64,000 bases of DNA from Sinorhizobium garamanticum (GTDB taxonomy: Bacteria; Pseudomonadota; Alphaproteobacteria; Rhizobiales; Rhizobiaceae). The stretch's first letter is position 1. Each line of letters starts with the position of its first letter. Positions 37,208 through 46,400 of this stretch are shown piece by piece. The DNA lies in contig NZ_CP120374.1 in assembly GCF_029892065.1 (NCBI RefSeq), positions 1,178,001 to 1,242,000 of the forward strand, written 5' to 3'. Under the pieces are notes generated by a model. It did not search any database. It was not told the origin of the DNA and was given only the letters and a program-made list of their open reading frames with translations. The translations under genes and the position numbers were made by a program.

Positions 37208-38083
37208 ATGGAAATGCATGAGATTGACTTCCTGATCATCGGCGCGGCCAAGAGCGCAACAACCTGGCTCCAGAAGTCTCTGGTGCAGGATCCGAAGATA
37301 TACATGCCCAGTCCTGAGCTCCACTATTTCAGCCGTTACTACGATCGCGGCGACCCCTGGTATCTGTCGAATTTCCAGGGCGAAAAGAACGGCGGGCTCG
37401 TGGGCGAAAAATCGAACTCCTACATGGACACGCCGGAAGCCTGCAGCCGTATAGGCGGAAAGCTACCCAAGGCACGGCTGATCGCGCAGTTGCGCAATCC
37501 CGTCGACCGCGCCTATTCGGACTACTGCATGCTCTATCGCCGGGGCGAGGCCGGTCGCGACATCGCGCGCTACCTCGACCCCCGGCAGGGAGCGGGCGGG
37601 CGCTTCCTGAATGGCGGCCTGTATTTCCAACAACTGCAGCGATACCTGGACCGCTTTCCGAGCGACCAGCTTCTCGTGCTGCTCTATGAGGACCTGAAGG
37701 TCGATGCTCACATGCAGCTTTCCCGTGTGCGCGACTTCCTGAAGCTCGACGGCGATGTGGCGCCGGCCCCCTTGTCCACGAAGGTCAAGGACAAGGCCGA
37801 GCCGGTGGTCAATCCGACCCTGCGTCGCCTCCTGCGTCCGTTGAAGCCGGTCGTTGCCCGGTTCAGAGACAATACCGGATTTAAAAACGCCAGATCTCTG
37901 TTTGTCAGTGAGGTCCGTTACGCACCTTTGAGTACAGAGCTTCGGGACAGAATGGCCGACTACTATGCCGCCGAAACGGAAAAGCTCGGTGCCTTGGTCG
38001 GCAGAGATCTCACAGGCTGGTTGAGGGGCCATCCCCAAGAAGGCGCGCGCCACGGCAATACGGGAGCGCTGCATCCTTCATGA
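37208..38083 (+). CDS. PAPS-dependent sulfotransferase
   Basis: The protein has 291 residues. The 5'-phosphosulfate loop is IIGAAKSATTWLQKSL (Lys15 the key residue) and the 3'-phosphate motif is LRNPVDRAYSDY near residues 95-108, both standard for the carbohydrate sulfotransferase family. It transfers sulfate from PAPS to a hydroxyl, presumably on the local polysaccharide or on lipopolysaccharide. PAPS could be made by the CysNC protein at 63110-64000 and PAP removed by CysQ. AGAGG lies six bases before the ATG. No signal peptide, so cytoplasmic action on lipid-linked units is expected. Confidence 0.92.
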   Translation: MEMHEIDFLIIGAAKSATTWLQKSLVQDPKIYMPSPELHYFSRYYDRGDPWYLSNFQGEKNGGLVGEKSNSYMDTPEACSRIGGKLPKARLIAQLRNPVDRAYSDYCMLYRRGEAGRDIARYLDPRQGAGGRFLNGGLYFQQLQRYLDRFPSDQLLVLLYEDLKVDAHMQLSRVRDFLKLDGDVAPAPLSTKVKDKAEPVVNPTLRRLLRPLKPVVARFRDNTGFKNARSLFVSEVRYAPLSTELRDRMADYYAAETEKLGALVGRDLTGWLRGHPQEGARHGNTGALHPS

Positions 38084-38274
38084 TGATGATGGCAAGATAA
38101 GCGCGCGGAACGGCCAAGTTGACGCCTAGGCGCTATCTGTTATTTTAGGCTTCTGAAAAGAACTGGCATTACTTTGATTTTTTAATGATCCTGATTATCA
38201 GGACCTGAATATTTTAGCCGACCCGCTCCTGCCGGGCGATTTCCACTTGTTTATATCCTGGCGAGGTCTCTTGC

Positions 38275-39093
38275 ATGACTAAGTCACGAAAAGATTTTTC
38301 AAGCCGTGTTGCTGTTCGCCTTCCGGTTGTTGCGTTGGAAAATAACGTCCGCCCGAGGCAAGCTCATATGGAAATCTCCGGTAGACGCGACGTTTCCACG
38401 GTACCCGAGCTCGATGACTACCGTCCGACGCTAAGCGCCGCGGAACGGGAGCGACGGCGGTTGGCACGCGACATCCATGATCTTTCCGGCCAGTACATCG
38501 TTGCAGCCCTGTTTCGCCTGGACGCGTTGGAACGGACGAGCGCGGACGGAGGCCTTTCGCGCCATTGCAACGATGTTCGGGAGATGCTGGTGCAACTCAG
38601 CCGGGAACTGGAGAAGGTGACGTCCGGTTCAGACAGCACGACGCCGGACGGATCCGATCTGATCACGGCGCTTTCAGACCTAATCGGGCGATGGGAAAAT
38701 CACATAGGGATAGCCACGCGCTTCCTGCACGAGGCGGCCAAAGATTTCCGGATCGACGACGCGACTGCGGAGACGCTCTTCCGGATCACCCAGGAGGGGC
38801 TGACCAATGTTGCAAAGCACGCTGCAACTGCCTCACTCGTGACAATTCGTCTGCGGCAGATAGCGGCCTGCCTGGTTCTGACAATCGAGGATGATGGGAC
38901 GGGCAAGGGACGACCGCCAATGCCGCAGGATCGGGGCTTCCACCGGCCCTCCGGGATCGCGGGCATGCGGGAGCGTGTTGCGGAGCTCGGCGGCACGCTG
39001 ACGCTCGAGCGGACCGCAAAAGGCACGCGTCTCACAGTCGCAGTTCCGACGGAGCGTTCGAACGTTCAGCAGTGCGAGAGGGGGCTGGCATGA
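38275..39093 (+). CDS. Histidine kinase of NarL/DegS type (HisKA_3)
   Basis: The protein has 272 residues. The phospho-acceptor is His68 in RRRLARDIHDLSGQ, as in the HisKA_3 family. The ATP-binding domain has RITQEGLTNVAKHA (N-box), IEDDGTGKG and SGIAGMRERVAELGG. There is no membrane segment and no recognisable sensor domain in the 60 residues before the kinase core, so its signal is cytoplasmic or comes through a partner. It overlaps the response regulator by 4 bases (ATGA). Confidence 0.9.
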   Translation: MTKSRKDFSSRVAVRLPVVALENNVRPRQAHMEISGRRDVSTVPELDDYRPTLSAAERERRRLARDIHDLSGQYIVAALFRLDALERTSADGGLSRHCNDVREMLVQLSRELEKVTSGSDSTTPDGSDLITALSDLIGRWENHIGIATRFLHEAAKDFRIDDATAETLFRITQEGLTNVAKHAATASLVTIRLRQIAACLVLTIEDDGTGKGRPPMPQDRGFHRPSGIAGMRERVAELGGTLTLERTAKGTRLTVAVPTERSNVQQCERGLA

Positions 39094-39749
39094 CCTCGCC
39101 AATTCGAACAGTCATCGTTGATGACCATCCAATTATCGTAGCAGGCGTGCGCGCCTTGATCGACACGTGCGATGACATCGTTTGCGTCGGCGAAGCGAAT
39201 ACCGGCGCCGACGCGCTGACGGTAATCAGTGAGCAAGCTCCGGACGTCTCCGTCCTGGACGTCTCGCTGCCGGACATGAATGGCCTTGCGCTTGCCGAGA
39301 AGATCATAGCGAGCGGATATTCGGGTCGCATCGTAATCATGACCCAGTACCACGATCGCTCCTATGTGCAGCAAGCACTGCAGGCCGGAGCAAAGGGCTT
39401 CGTTCAGAAATGCTCGGCCGGACAGAACCTGCTTCTGGCCATTCGCTCGGTCATGCTGGGCGGTCTGTTTTTCGATCCGCCGACGGCGCGGGAGATGACC
39501 GCGCCGCCAACCGAACCACATGCCACCCGTTCGACTTCCGCGGACGCTTCGGGGCTGACCGCACGGGAGCGGGATGTGCTGCGGCTGGTCGCCCTCGGCT
39601 ACTCCAACAAGGAAATAGGCGCCCGCGCCAATATCAGCGTCAAGTCGATCGAAACATACAAGGCACGGGCCACCGAAAAACTGAATCTGCACTCGCGTGC
39701 GCAGATCGTTCACTTTGCTCTGACTCATGGCTGGATGAGCGTCAACTGA
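39090..39749 (+). CDS. NarL/LuxR-type response regulator
   Basis: The protein has 219 residues from ATG 39090. The receiver domain has acidic DD (Asp11-12), phospho-acceptor Asp57 in VLDVSLPDMNG and GAKGFVQK near residue 105. The C-terminal helix-turn-helix is LTARERDVLRLVALGYSNKE, with KSIETYKARATEKL as the recognition region. It is expected to be phosphorylated by the overlapping kinase and to regulate transcription, possibly of this island; no binding site has been identified. Confidence 0.92.
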   Translation: MTSPIRTVIVDDHPIIVAGVRALIDTCDDIVCVGEANTGADALTVISEQAPDVSVLDVSLPDMNGLALAEKIIASGYSGRIVIMTQYHDRSYVQQALQAGAKGFVQKCSAGQNLLLAIRSVMLGGLFFDPPTAREMTAPPTEPHATRSTSADASGLTARERDVLRLVALGYSNKEIGARANISVKSIETYKARATEKLNLHSRAQIVHFALTHGWMSVN

Positions 39750-39870
39750 GCACGCGATTGGCGCGCGCTGCACCGCCCGGCGGACCTCACCTGAACTGGG
39801 CGATGGCGCACCGCCCGTCAACGCGAGGCAGCAGCAACGTCGGAGGGCTATCCCGCGCTCACGTACGCTA

Positions 39871-39969
39871 CTGCATGATTCCTTAAATCGGAATCGATTT
39901 AAGGACAAAATCATGCAGCAATTCAAAGTGCTACAGCGACCTTTGCGGACGCGCAAAGGTCGCTGTAGC
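39871..39969 (+). repeat. Rhizobial palindromic intergenic repeat, copy B
   Basis: The first part, 39871-39918, is a palindrome with arms CTGCATGATT and AATCATGCAG around CCTTAAATCG and CGATTTAAGG. The second, 39930-39969, is a perfect 18-base hairpin: GCTACAGCGACCTTTGCG, loop GACG, then its complement. It ends 40 bases before the next gene and occupies much of the gap after the response regulator, so it could act as a terminator or mRNA stabiliser. It is related to copies at 23351 and 24419. Confidence 0.88.
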
Positions 39970-40009
39970 AGGCTCTTTCGCCCGCTGTCGCCGAAACGAG
40001 GGGGATCCT

Positions 40010-41152
40010 GTGAGAATAGTGTTCGTCCTGTCCGGGCTGGGTGCCGGCGGCGCCGAGAAAATCGTCAATCTCCTGGCGCATCACCGGCTCGCTCGCGGGG
40101 ACACCGTCCACGTGATCGCGCTCAACGCGACCAGCCCGGAGTCCTATTTTCCATACGACCATGCGATCAGCGTCGAACCCTTCGGAAAAGGGAAACGCCA
40201 GGCCTTGCCGGCTTCCGGAAAGGGATGGCGGCTGTTGGCACTTCGCCGCCATTTGCAGGCCCTTCAGCCCGATGTCGTCATCTCGTTCCTGACCAAAGTC
40301 AATGTATTGGTCGGACTGGCGACGTGGGGCCTCGACACGACGGTCATCATGTCGGAGCGCAACAATTTCCGGTCGCAGGAGATGCATGTGTTCTGGCGAG
40401 TGGCACGCCCGCTCGCGGCGCGTCTTGCAACGAGCCTCGTCATGCAGACGAACGAAGCCCGCCGCTGCCTGCCTCAAACGCTGAGAGCCAGGGCGATCAT
40501 CATCCCAAATCCTGTCGCCTTGCCATCGGCATGCGCGCGTGGCCCCGGCGACGGCACGAGGATCATTGCCGTCGGCCGATTGGACAAGCAGAAGGGCTTT
40601 GATCTCCTTCTGCAGGCCTTTCGAAGCGTCGCCGCGGCCGCGCCGGCGGCAACGCTTACAATCTTCGGCGAGGGGCCGCAGCGCGGCGCCCTGGAGCAGC
40701 AGGTGCGGGATCTCGCCCTCGGTGACCGCGTCCGGATGCCCGGCGTCACCAAGTCCCCTGCTGATTGGATCAGGACTGGCGATATCTTCGTTCTCAGTTC
40801 CCGCTTCGAGGGTTTCCCCAACGTGCTTCTCGAAGCGATGACGGCCGGGCTCGCCGTCATCGCGTTCGACTGCCCCTGGGGACCATCGGAAATCTTGAGC
40901 GACCCCGATACCGGCTTGCTCGTGCCCGCGGCAGATGTGGAACGGCTCGGCGATGCAATCCGCCGCTTGATCACGGATCGAACACTCAGAGAAAAGCTCG
41001 CAAGCGCTGGGTCCGCCGCCGCCAAGACCCGCTATGCAACGTCGTCGGTGCTGCAACTCTGGGACGACACCATCGCCGCATCGGCCGCACGACATCGATC
41101 ACGAAGCGCCCGGGCAACGATCGAAGACGCGCGCGCGCCCGCGCAATCGTGA
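40010..41152 (+). CDS. Glycosyltransferase, GT4 family
   Basis: The protein has 380 residues. It starts at GTG 40010 after GAGGGGG. The N-terminus is VFVLSGLGAGGAEKIVNLLA, the glycine loop of GT4 enzymes. C-terminal motifs are AVGRLDKQKGFDLLL, FGEGPQRGALEQ and SSRFEGFPNVLLEAMTAGL, the last with the paired Glu donor site. It is convergent with the large membrane glycosyltransferase, with stops 19 bases apart. Substrate unknown. Confidence 0.88.
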   Translation: MRIVFVLSGLGAGGAEKIVNLLAHHRLARGDTVHVIALNATSPESYFPYDHAISVEPFGKGKRQALPASGKGWRLLALRRHLQALQPDVVISFLTKVNVLVGLATWGLDTTVIMSERNNFRSQEMHVFWRVARPLAARLATSLVMQTNEARRCLPQTLRARAIIIPNPVALPSACARGPGDGTRIIAVGRLDKQKGFDLLLQAFRSVAAAAPAATLTIFGEGPQRGALEQQVRDLALGDRVRMPGVTKSPADWIRTGDIFVLSSRFEGFPNVLLEAMTAGLAVIAFDCPWGPSEILSDPDTGLLVPAADVERLGDAIRRLITDRTLREKLASAGSAAAKTRYATSSVLQLWDDTIAASAARHRSRSARATIEDARAPAQS

Positions 41153-41171
41153 ACGCGAAAACGACAGCACC

Positions 41172-42788
41172 TCAATCCGCCTGCGGCCTGACGTACAGGA
41201 CCGGCGACCCATATCGATCCTTGATCCCCAGGTCGGACGAAACCACGTAGCCGTTGCGTTGCGCATAGGCGAGCATCGGCCGCTCCAGAACTTCGTCGAA
41301 GCCGAGCAGCAAGGCTGCAGGCGGATCGGCCTCGAACAGCGCGCCTATCGTCGTGGGAGACGTCATCTTGTAGAAAGCGGCAAGTTTCGGGTCGGCAATA
41401 TCGGCTATCCGATAGGCAAAAGGCCCGGTCGCAAGCTCCTGGTAGACCGCAAGCCCGCCTTCGAGCGGATAGATGGGCGACAGGGTCGCGACCTTGCCGC
41501 TGACGCCTGAGGCCGCAAGGCGCTCGGCAACGGTCTCGCCCGCCTCATGTACCCGCAGCGCTGTCCATCGCTCCGGATGCGCAACCGTCGGGAGATATTG
41601 CGCGAGGCGAGGCGCCGCGACCGCGAGCACGACGATCGTTGCGGCAACGAGGCCCGGTTGCATGTGGCGACGCGTTTCGTGACCGAGGCCGGCATAAAGC
41701 AGAGCGAGTGCCAGCGGTAAGCATATCAGCGGCGGTCCGAAATATTGCGGGAAGCTGGGCGTCGGTATCAGGCTCAGCGCGACACTGCAAACAAGGGCTC
41801 CCGCGACCACGAGCAGCGGGGCCACCGGCAGCCGCGCATTTCCGGCCGGCGCCAGAAGCCAGGCAAGAAAAAGCATGAGAACGGCGGAAATCGCGACGGC
41901 GACCGTGGCGGACAGCCAGACGCTTTGCGCGAGCAGCAACTTGGCGGCCCACGAGACAGACGCACCCTCCGACTCGACCGCCGGGTCTTGCCAGTATTGC
42001 AGATGCGGGCCGGTGTGGTAGCCGAGCACATGGGTGAGAAACACTTGCGGGTCGGAGACCAGCGGGACGAGGATCGGAAGTCCGCCTAGCAATCCCCCAA
42101 GCGCAAGCGGAAGGACGACGCGCAGGAGGCGTTGGCGAAAATCGTATCCATGCGGCAGGAAAAAGGCTGCGATCGCGACAGGAGGGATGAAGGCGACGGC
42201 ACTGATCTTGAAACTCGCCGCGATCGACAAACAGAAGCCCGCCGCACCGACTGCCAGCGGCAGGGCGCGCCCATCCTTGATCGCGAGCACGAAGAGCCCG
42301 ATGCCGAGAAGCGAGAAAGGCAGCGGCAGCAAATTGTTGGTCGCCGTCATACCCGTCTGCGACAGGAAGAGCTCATTCGTGACCGTCAGAACGGCGGCGC
42401 ACCAGGCGACGAGCGCCGAGCGGGTGAGCGCATAGGTGATCCAGCCGATGACGGCCACAAGCAAAAGCCAGGCCAAGAACATCGAAACTCGGCCCGTGAG
42501 CAAAAGGTGATCCGAACCGACGATCTTGCCGATCCCGTAGAATAACCAGGCGGAACCGGGCGGATGATTGTAAAAGAAGTCGGTGTAAAGCTGATACTGA
42601 TCGAGCAGCCGGATTGGCGGGACGTACAGTTGCTCGTCCTTGCGCGCCTCGTAGTTCATGATGCGAAGCAGCAGGCAGAATAAAAGCAGCGCGGAGAGGA
42701 CAACCATCCCGGCGCTGAACAATAGCGCTCTCGGCTTTACTGATTGCCCGATGATCTTTGAAACGGAAATCTCTTCAACATTTGTCAT
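41172..42788 (-). CDS. Membrane glycosyltransferase, ArnT/GT39-like (lipid-linked donor)
   Basis: The protein has 538 residues with about twelve hydrophobic helices in the N-terminal 420. The first periplasmic loop has RKDEQLYVPP followed by FFYNHPPGSAWLF, the acidic-residue and NHPP signature of the ArnT/RgtB-like GT-C class. The C-terminal 120 residues form a soluble periplasmic domain. These enzymes use undecaprenyl- or dodecaprenyl-phosphate sugars to decorate lipid A, core or polysaccharide in the periplasm. CGGAG lies seven bases before the ATG. The donor could come from the GtrB/GtrA-like pair at 48.8-50.2 kb. Confidence 0.85.
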   Translation of the reverse strand: MTNVEEISVSKIIGQSVKPRALLFSAGMVVLSALLLFCLLLRIMNYEARKDEQLYVPPIRLLDQYQLYTDFFYNHPPGSAWLFYGIGKIVGSDHLLLTGRVSMFLAWLLLVAVIGWITYALTRSALVAWCAAVLTVTNELFLSQTGMTATNNLLPLPFSLLGIGLFVLAIKDGRALPLAVGAAGFCLSIAASFKISAVAFIPPVAIAAFFLPHGYDFRQRLLRVVLPLALGGLLGGLPILVPLVSDPQVFLTHVLGYHTGPHLQYWQDPAVESEGASVSWAAKLLLAQSVWLSATVAVAISAVLMLFLAWLLAPAGNARLPVAPLLVVAGALVCSVALSLIPTPSFPQYFGPPLICLPLALALLYAGLGHETRRHMQPGLVAATIVVLAVAAPRLAQYLPTVAHPERWTALRVHEAGETVAERLAASGVSGKVATLSPIYPLEGGLAVYQELATGPFAYRIADIADPKLAAFYKMTSPTTIGALFEADPPAALLLGFDEVLERPMLAYAQRNGYVVSSDLGIKDRYGSPVLYVRPQAD

Positions 42789-43181
42789 AAAGATACTCCG
42801 AACAGAAAAATATGTGGCGAACTCATGTTGTTACAAGCGAACACGGCTCGCGTTTTCAATTATCGAAAATGGCTGTTTTCTAAGCCTTCCGGAGTAATCC
42901 TGACAAGGGCGCAAGGTTTATCCTGACACCTCAATGGCTTGCGGAATTACGGAAGGTCAGATAGCATAATCATCATATATCAAATTACCGAGTATTATTC
43001 AGCGAAATTTACCTTAAGTACAGTCGTATTTATACAAAAATCTGCGCGCCTTTCCGGCTTTCAGCTGCTTTTGATTTACTTGCCGATAAAGGCGTCTTTG
43101 CGTGCGTGTTGAAGAAACACGCGCACGGCACCGATTGGATGACCCAACCGGAATTCCACTACTGACCTGTTGGAGGCCGTC
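42789..43181 (+). promoter_or_regulatory. AT-rich region upstream of the CDP-sugar operon
   Basis: These 393 bases are clearly AT-richer than surrounding genes (for example 42970-43050). They should contain promoters for both the leftward GT39-like gene and the rightward rfbF operon. GGAGG at 43172-43176 sets the rfbF start at 43182. No coding gene or strong hairpin was seen. Confidence 0.4.
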
Positions 43182-44003
43182 ATGAAAGTCGTTCTTTTCG
43201 CCGGGGGCTTTGGATCGCGCCTCGCGGAGGAGACCACCCGCATTCCGAAACCCATGGTGGAGGTCGGCGGAAAGCCCATCATTCTCCACGTCATGGACAT
43301 CTACAGCCACTGGGGCTACCACGATTTCGTCGTGGCGGGCGGCTACAAATGCATGTCCATCAAGAACTTCTTCCACAATTTCCATTTGTCGACCGCGGAC
43401 TTCACGGTTGCGCTTGGAAGTGGTTCGATGGTTCTTCGCCCCGTTCATCCATTGGATTGGAACGTCTCGGTTGTCGACACCGGGCTGTCGACCATGACCG
43501 GCGGACGGTTGCTGCGTCTGCGCGACTGGCTGGACGGCGATACGTTCATGGTCACCTATTCGGACGGTGTCGGCAATATCGACATCGAGGCACTCCTCGC
43601 CTTCCACCGCTCGCACGGTCGGCTCGCAACTGTTACCGCCGTGCAACCGCCGGCGCGTTTCGGCAACCTGGAACTCGAAGGCGACCAGGTCGTGGAGTTC
43701 ACCGAAAAGGTGCGCAAGCACGAAACCTGGATCAACGGCGGCTTCTTCGTCTTCGAACCCGGTATCCTGGACTATATTCCCGGTGCAGCGGAGCCGCTTG
43801 AAATGTCGCCTCTGACAAACCTTGCCAGGGACGGCCAGCTCTTTGCTTACAAGCACAAGGGTTTCTGGCATCCGATGGACACGGTGCGCGACCGCGACTA
43901 CCTCAACGGCCTCGCCGAAACGGACGACCCACCGTGGCTGCAGTTTGAACGAAGCGCCGTTTCTGCGACCGCTTCGCCCCAGCGGCCACAGGCAACGGCC
44001 TAG
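43182..44003 (+). CDS. rfbF: Glucose-1-phosphate cytidylyltransferase
   Basis: The protein has 273 residues from ATG 43182, after GGAGG at five bases. The nucleotidyltransferase signature AGGFGSRLAEETTRIPKPM is near residues 7-25, and VTYSDGVGNID has the metal-binding Asp. WINGGFFVFEPG is typical of RfbF/DdhA. It makes CDP-glucose from glucose 1-phosphate and CTP, the first step of the CDP-6-deoxyhexose pathway. It is the first gene of a tightly packed rightward operon. Confidence 0.93.
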   Translation: MKVVLFAGGFGSRLAEETTRIPKPMVEVGGKPIILHVMDIYSHWGYHDFVVAGGYKCMSIKNFFHNFHLSTADFTVALGSGSMVLRPVHPLDWNVSVVDTGLSTMTGGRLLRLRDWLDGDTFMVTYSDGVGNIDIEALLAFHRSHGRLATVTAVQPPARFGNLELEGDQVVEFTEKVRKHETWINGGFFVFEPGILDYIPGAAEPLEMSPLTNLARDGQLFAYKHKGFWHPMDTVRDRDYLNGLAETDDPPWLQFERSAVSATASPQRPQATA

Positions 44004-44018
44004 AGCACGGAGGTCGCC

Positions 44019-45107
44019 GTGGACGAGTCCTACCTTTCACAGGTGCTGCGCAACCGCCGCGTGCTGGTTACCGGGCACACCGGTTTCAAGGGCGGATGGC
44101 TATCGCTCTGGCTCCGGCGTCTCGGCGCGAACGTGGTTGGCGTCGCGCTGCCTGCGACGGTGCCCTCCTTCTACAAAGCCGTGGATCTCGATGGCCTCGT
44201 CGATGGGCGCATCGGCGACATTCGTACGGAAACCGGGTTCAGCCAAAGCATTGGCGGCCAGGATTTCGACCTCGTCATCCATATGGCCGCCCAAGCCGTC
44301 GTCCGCGCGTCCTACGAGACGCCGGTCGACACTTATCTCACCAATGTGGTCGGGACCGCCGTCGTGCTGGACGCGGCTCGCCGCATGCCTTCGCTTCGAG
44401 GTGTCGTCGTCGTCACCAGCGACAAGTGTTACGACAACCGCGAATGGGTCTGGGGCTACAGGGAAAGCGACCCGATGGGCGGGCGCGATCCCTACAGTTC
44501 GTCGAAGGGCTGCGCCGAGCTCGTCGCTGCCGCCTATCGCGCTTCCTTCTTCAGCGATCCCGAAGGGCCGCAGCTTGCGACGGTGCGTGCCGGTAATGTC
44601 ATCGGCGGTGGCGATTGGGGCGCGGATCGGCTGATCCCGGATCTGGTGCGCGCCGTCGAAACCGGCACGCCGGCGCGGCTGCGAAACCCAAAGAACATCC
44701 GGCCCTGGCAACACGTGCTGGAGCCGATCCGCGGCTATCTCATGCTTGCCGCCGGCTTGATCGACGCCGGTCAACGCTTTGCCGGCGGATGGAACTTCGG
44801 CCCCGAAAAGGAGGCAACAGTCAACGTCGGCACGCTTGCCGAACTGGTCGTCGCCCACTGGGGCGAGGCCGCGCCCGAATATGTCATCGAGCGCCGTGCC
44901 GACGAACCGAAGGAATCCGTCGTCCTCAGGCTCGACAGCACGAAATCGCACGTCGAACTCGGCTGGAGGCCCCTGCTTCGCCTGGACGACGCGGTCGCCA
45001 TGACCGTCGCCTGGTATCGGAAATATCTGGAAGAACCGGCCGAGATACGCCGGTTTTCACAACAGCAGCTTGACGAATACGCAGCAGCCTGGGGCCACAC
45101 AGTCTGA
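44019..45107 (+). CDS. rfbG: CDP-glucose 4,6-dehydratase
   Basis: The protein has 362 residues, close to the usual 355-360. It starts at GTG 44019 after GGAGG. The NAD loop is VTGHTGFKGGWLSLWL, with the GHTGFKG form specific to RfbG. Catalytic Tyr and Lys are in DPYSSSKGCAEL, and VTSDKCYDN is the Thr/Ser-Asp region. VRAGNVIGGGDW is diagnostic. It converts CDP-glucose to CDP-4-keto-6-deoxyglucose, the precursor of 3,6-dideoxy sugars and yersiniose. Confidence 0.94.
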   Translation: MDESYLSQVLRNRRVLVTGHTGFKGGWLSLWLRRLGANVVGVALPATVPSFYKAVDLDGLVDGRIGDIRTETGFSQSIGGQDFDLVIHMAAQAVVRASYETPVDTYLTNVVGTAVVLDAARRMPSLRGVVVVTSDKCYDNREWVWGYRESDPMGGRDPYSSSKGCAELVAAAYRASFFSDPEGPQLATVRAGNVIGGGDWGADRLIPDLVRAVETGTPARLRNPKNIRPWQHVLEPIRGYLMLAAGLIDAGQRFAGGWNFGPEKEATVNVGTLAELVVAHWGEAAPEYVIERRADEPKESVVLRLDSTKSHVELGWRPLLRLDDAVAMTVAWYRKYLEEPAEIRRFSQQQLDEYAAAWGHTV

Positions 45108-45144
45108 GTTTGGCGCCCGACGAACCGTAGATGGGGAGCGTGAA

Positions 45145-46398
45145 ATGCGTGTTAACTATGGGCAGGCCGTTTACGGCGAGGAAGAGATCGCAGCCGTCGC
45201 CGACACCATGCGCAGATCGACCCAGATGGGTCAGGCGGTGAGGGAAATGGAGGAGCGCGTCGCGGCGCACTTCGGCAAGCGGCATGGCATCATGGTCAAC
45301 TCCGGATCCTCCGCCAACTACATCGCGATCGAAATGCTGAATCTTCCGAAGGGCGCTGAGGTCATTACGCCTGCGCTGACCTTCGCGACGACCATCGCGC
45401 CGATCGTAAGGGCGGGTCTGGTACCGGTCCTCGTTGATGCGGCGGAAGCCACCTACAATATCGATGTCGACCTCATCGAGCGGATGATCTCGCCGCAAAC
45501 GTGCGCGCTGATGATCCCCTCCCTGATCGGTAACCTTCCGGATTGGGATCGCATCCGCTCGATTGCCGATGCGCACGGCCTGGTCGTGATCGAGGACAGT
45601 TGCGACACGCTCGGCGCCACGCTTCATGGCACGAGCACCGGCAAACGCTCGGAAGTGAGCACGACCAGCTTTTACGGCTCGCATGTGATCACCGCGGCCG
45701 GAAACGGCGGCATGCTCTGCGTGAACGACGACGAACTGGCGCGCCGTGCGCGGCTGCTGCGCTCGTGGGGGCGCACCTCCTCGCTTTTCGTCGATTCCGA
45801 ACTCATCGAAAACCGTTTCAACATCGATCTTGATGGCATCTCCTACGATGCGAAATTCGTGTTCGAGATGCTCGGCTTCAATCTGGAACCGTCCGAACTG
45901 GGCGCGGCCTTCGGCCTCGTCCAGCTCAACAGGCTCAAGGAGAATATCGCCGCGCGGGAACGCAACTTCGCCGCGCAGTATGCTTTCTTTGGGGAGTACG
46001 AGGACTGGTTCCGGCTGCCGCGGCAACTGCCGGGCTCGAAGACGGGCTGGCTTGCATTTCCGCTGACGATCCGGCCCGATGCGCCGTTCACAAGGCGCGA
46101 TATGCAGATTTTCCTGGAACGTCGGGACATTCAGACGCGCCCGGTCTTTACCGGCAACATTCTGCGCCAGCCAGCGATGAAAGGCGTCAAATGCCGCACC
46201 GCCGATGGCGGATACCCTGTTGCTGATGATGTCACGCGCGGCGGCATATTGCTCGCGTGCCATCACGGCCTCACGCAAGAGCAACTCGACCACATACACA
46301 ATTCGTTCCGAGAGTTCGTCAAGGGCCTCCCAGCCACGCGACCCACGGCACGACAAGTCTTTGAGTCCCCTATCGCAGCAAAAGCCACGGGAGTTTGA
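45145..46398 (+). CDS. RfbH/ColD-like PLP-dependent dehydrase
   Basis: The protein has 417 residues from ATG 45145, with GGGGAG six bases upstream; an earlier ATG at 45070 would overlap rfbG by 38 bases. It belongs to the DegT/DnrJ fold, but the PLP Lys is replaced by His180 in SFYGSHVITAAG, as in RfbH (E1) and ColD. RfbH-type enzymes bind a 2Fe-2S cluster through Cys-X57-Cys-X-Cys-X7-Cys; after Cys153 the aligned positions are Thr211, Ser213 and Ile221, so a cluster looks absent. It might dehydrate the 3-position by a ColD-like route or act differently. Operon order supports a deoxysugar role. Confidence 0.8.
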   Translation: MRVNYGQAVYGEEEIAAVADTMRRSTQMGQAVREMEERVAAHFGKRHGIMVNSGSSANYIAIEMLNLPKGAEVITPALTFATTIAPIVRAGLVPVLVDAAEATYNIDVDLIERMISPQTCALMIPSLIGNLPDWDRIRSIADAHGLVVIEDSCDTLGATLHGTSTGKRSEVSTTSFYGSHVITAAGNGGMLCVNDDELARRARLLRSWGRTSSLFVDSELIENRFNIDLDGISYDAKFVFEMLGFNLEPSELGAAFGLVQLNRLKENIAARERNFAAQYAFFGEYEDWFRLPRQLPGSKTGWLAFPLTIRPDAPFTRRDMQIFLERRDIQTRPVFTGNILRQPAMKGVKCRTADGGYPVADDVTRGGILLACHHGLTQEQLDHIHNSFREFVKGLPATRPTARQVFESPIAAKATGV

Positions 46399-46400
46399 CG

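Noticed and set aside
38123..38203. Small palindromes CGCCTAGGCG (38123-38132) and TCCTGA-TTA-TCAGGA (38189-38203) before the kinase gene
   Set aside because: They are only 5-6 base arms, unrepeated in the window, and may be chance; too weak to call an operator.
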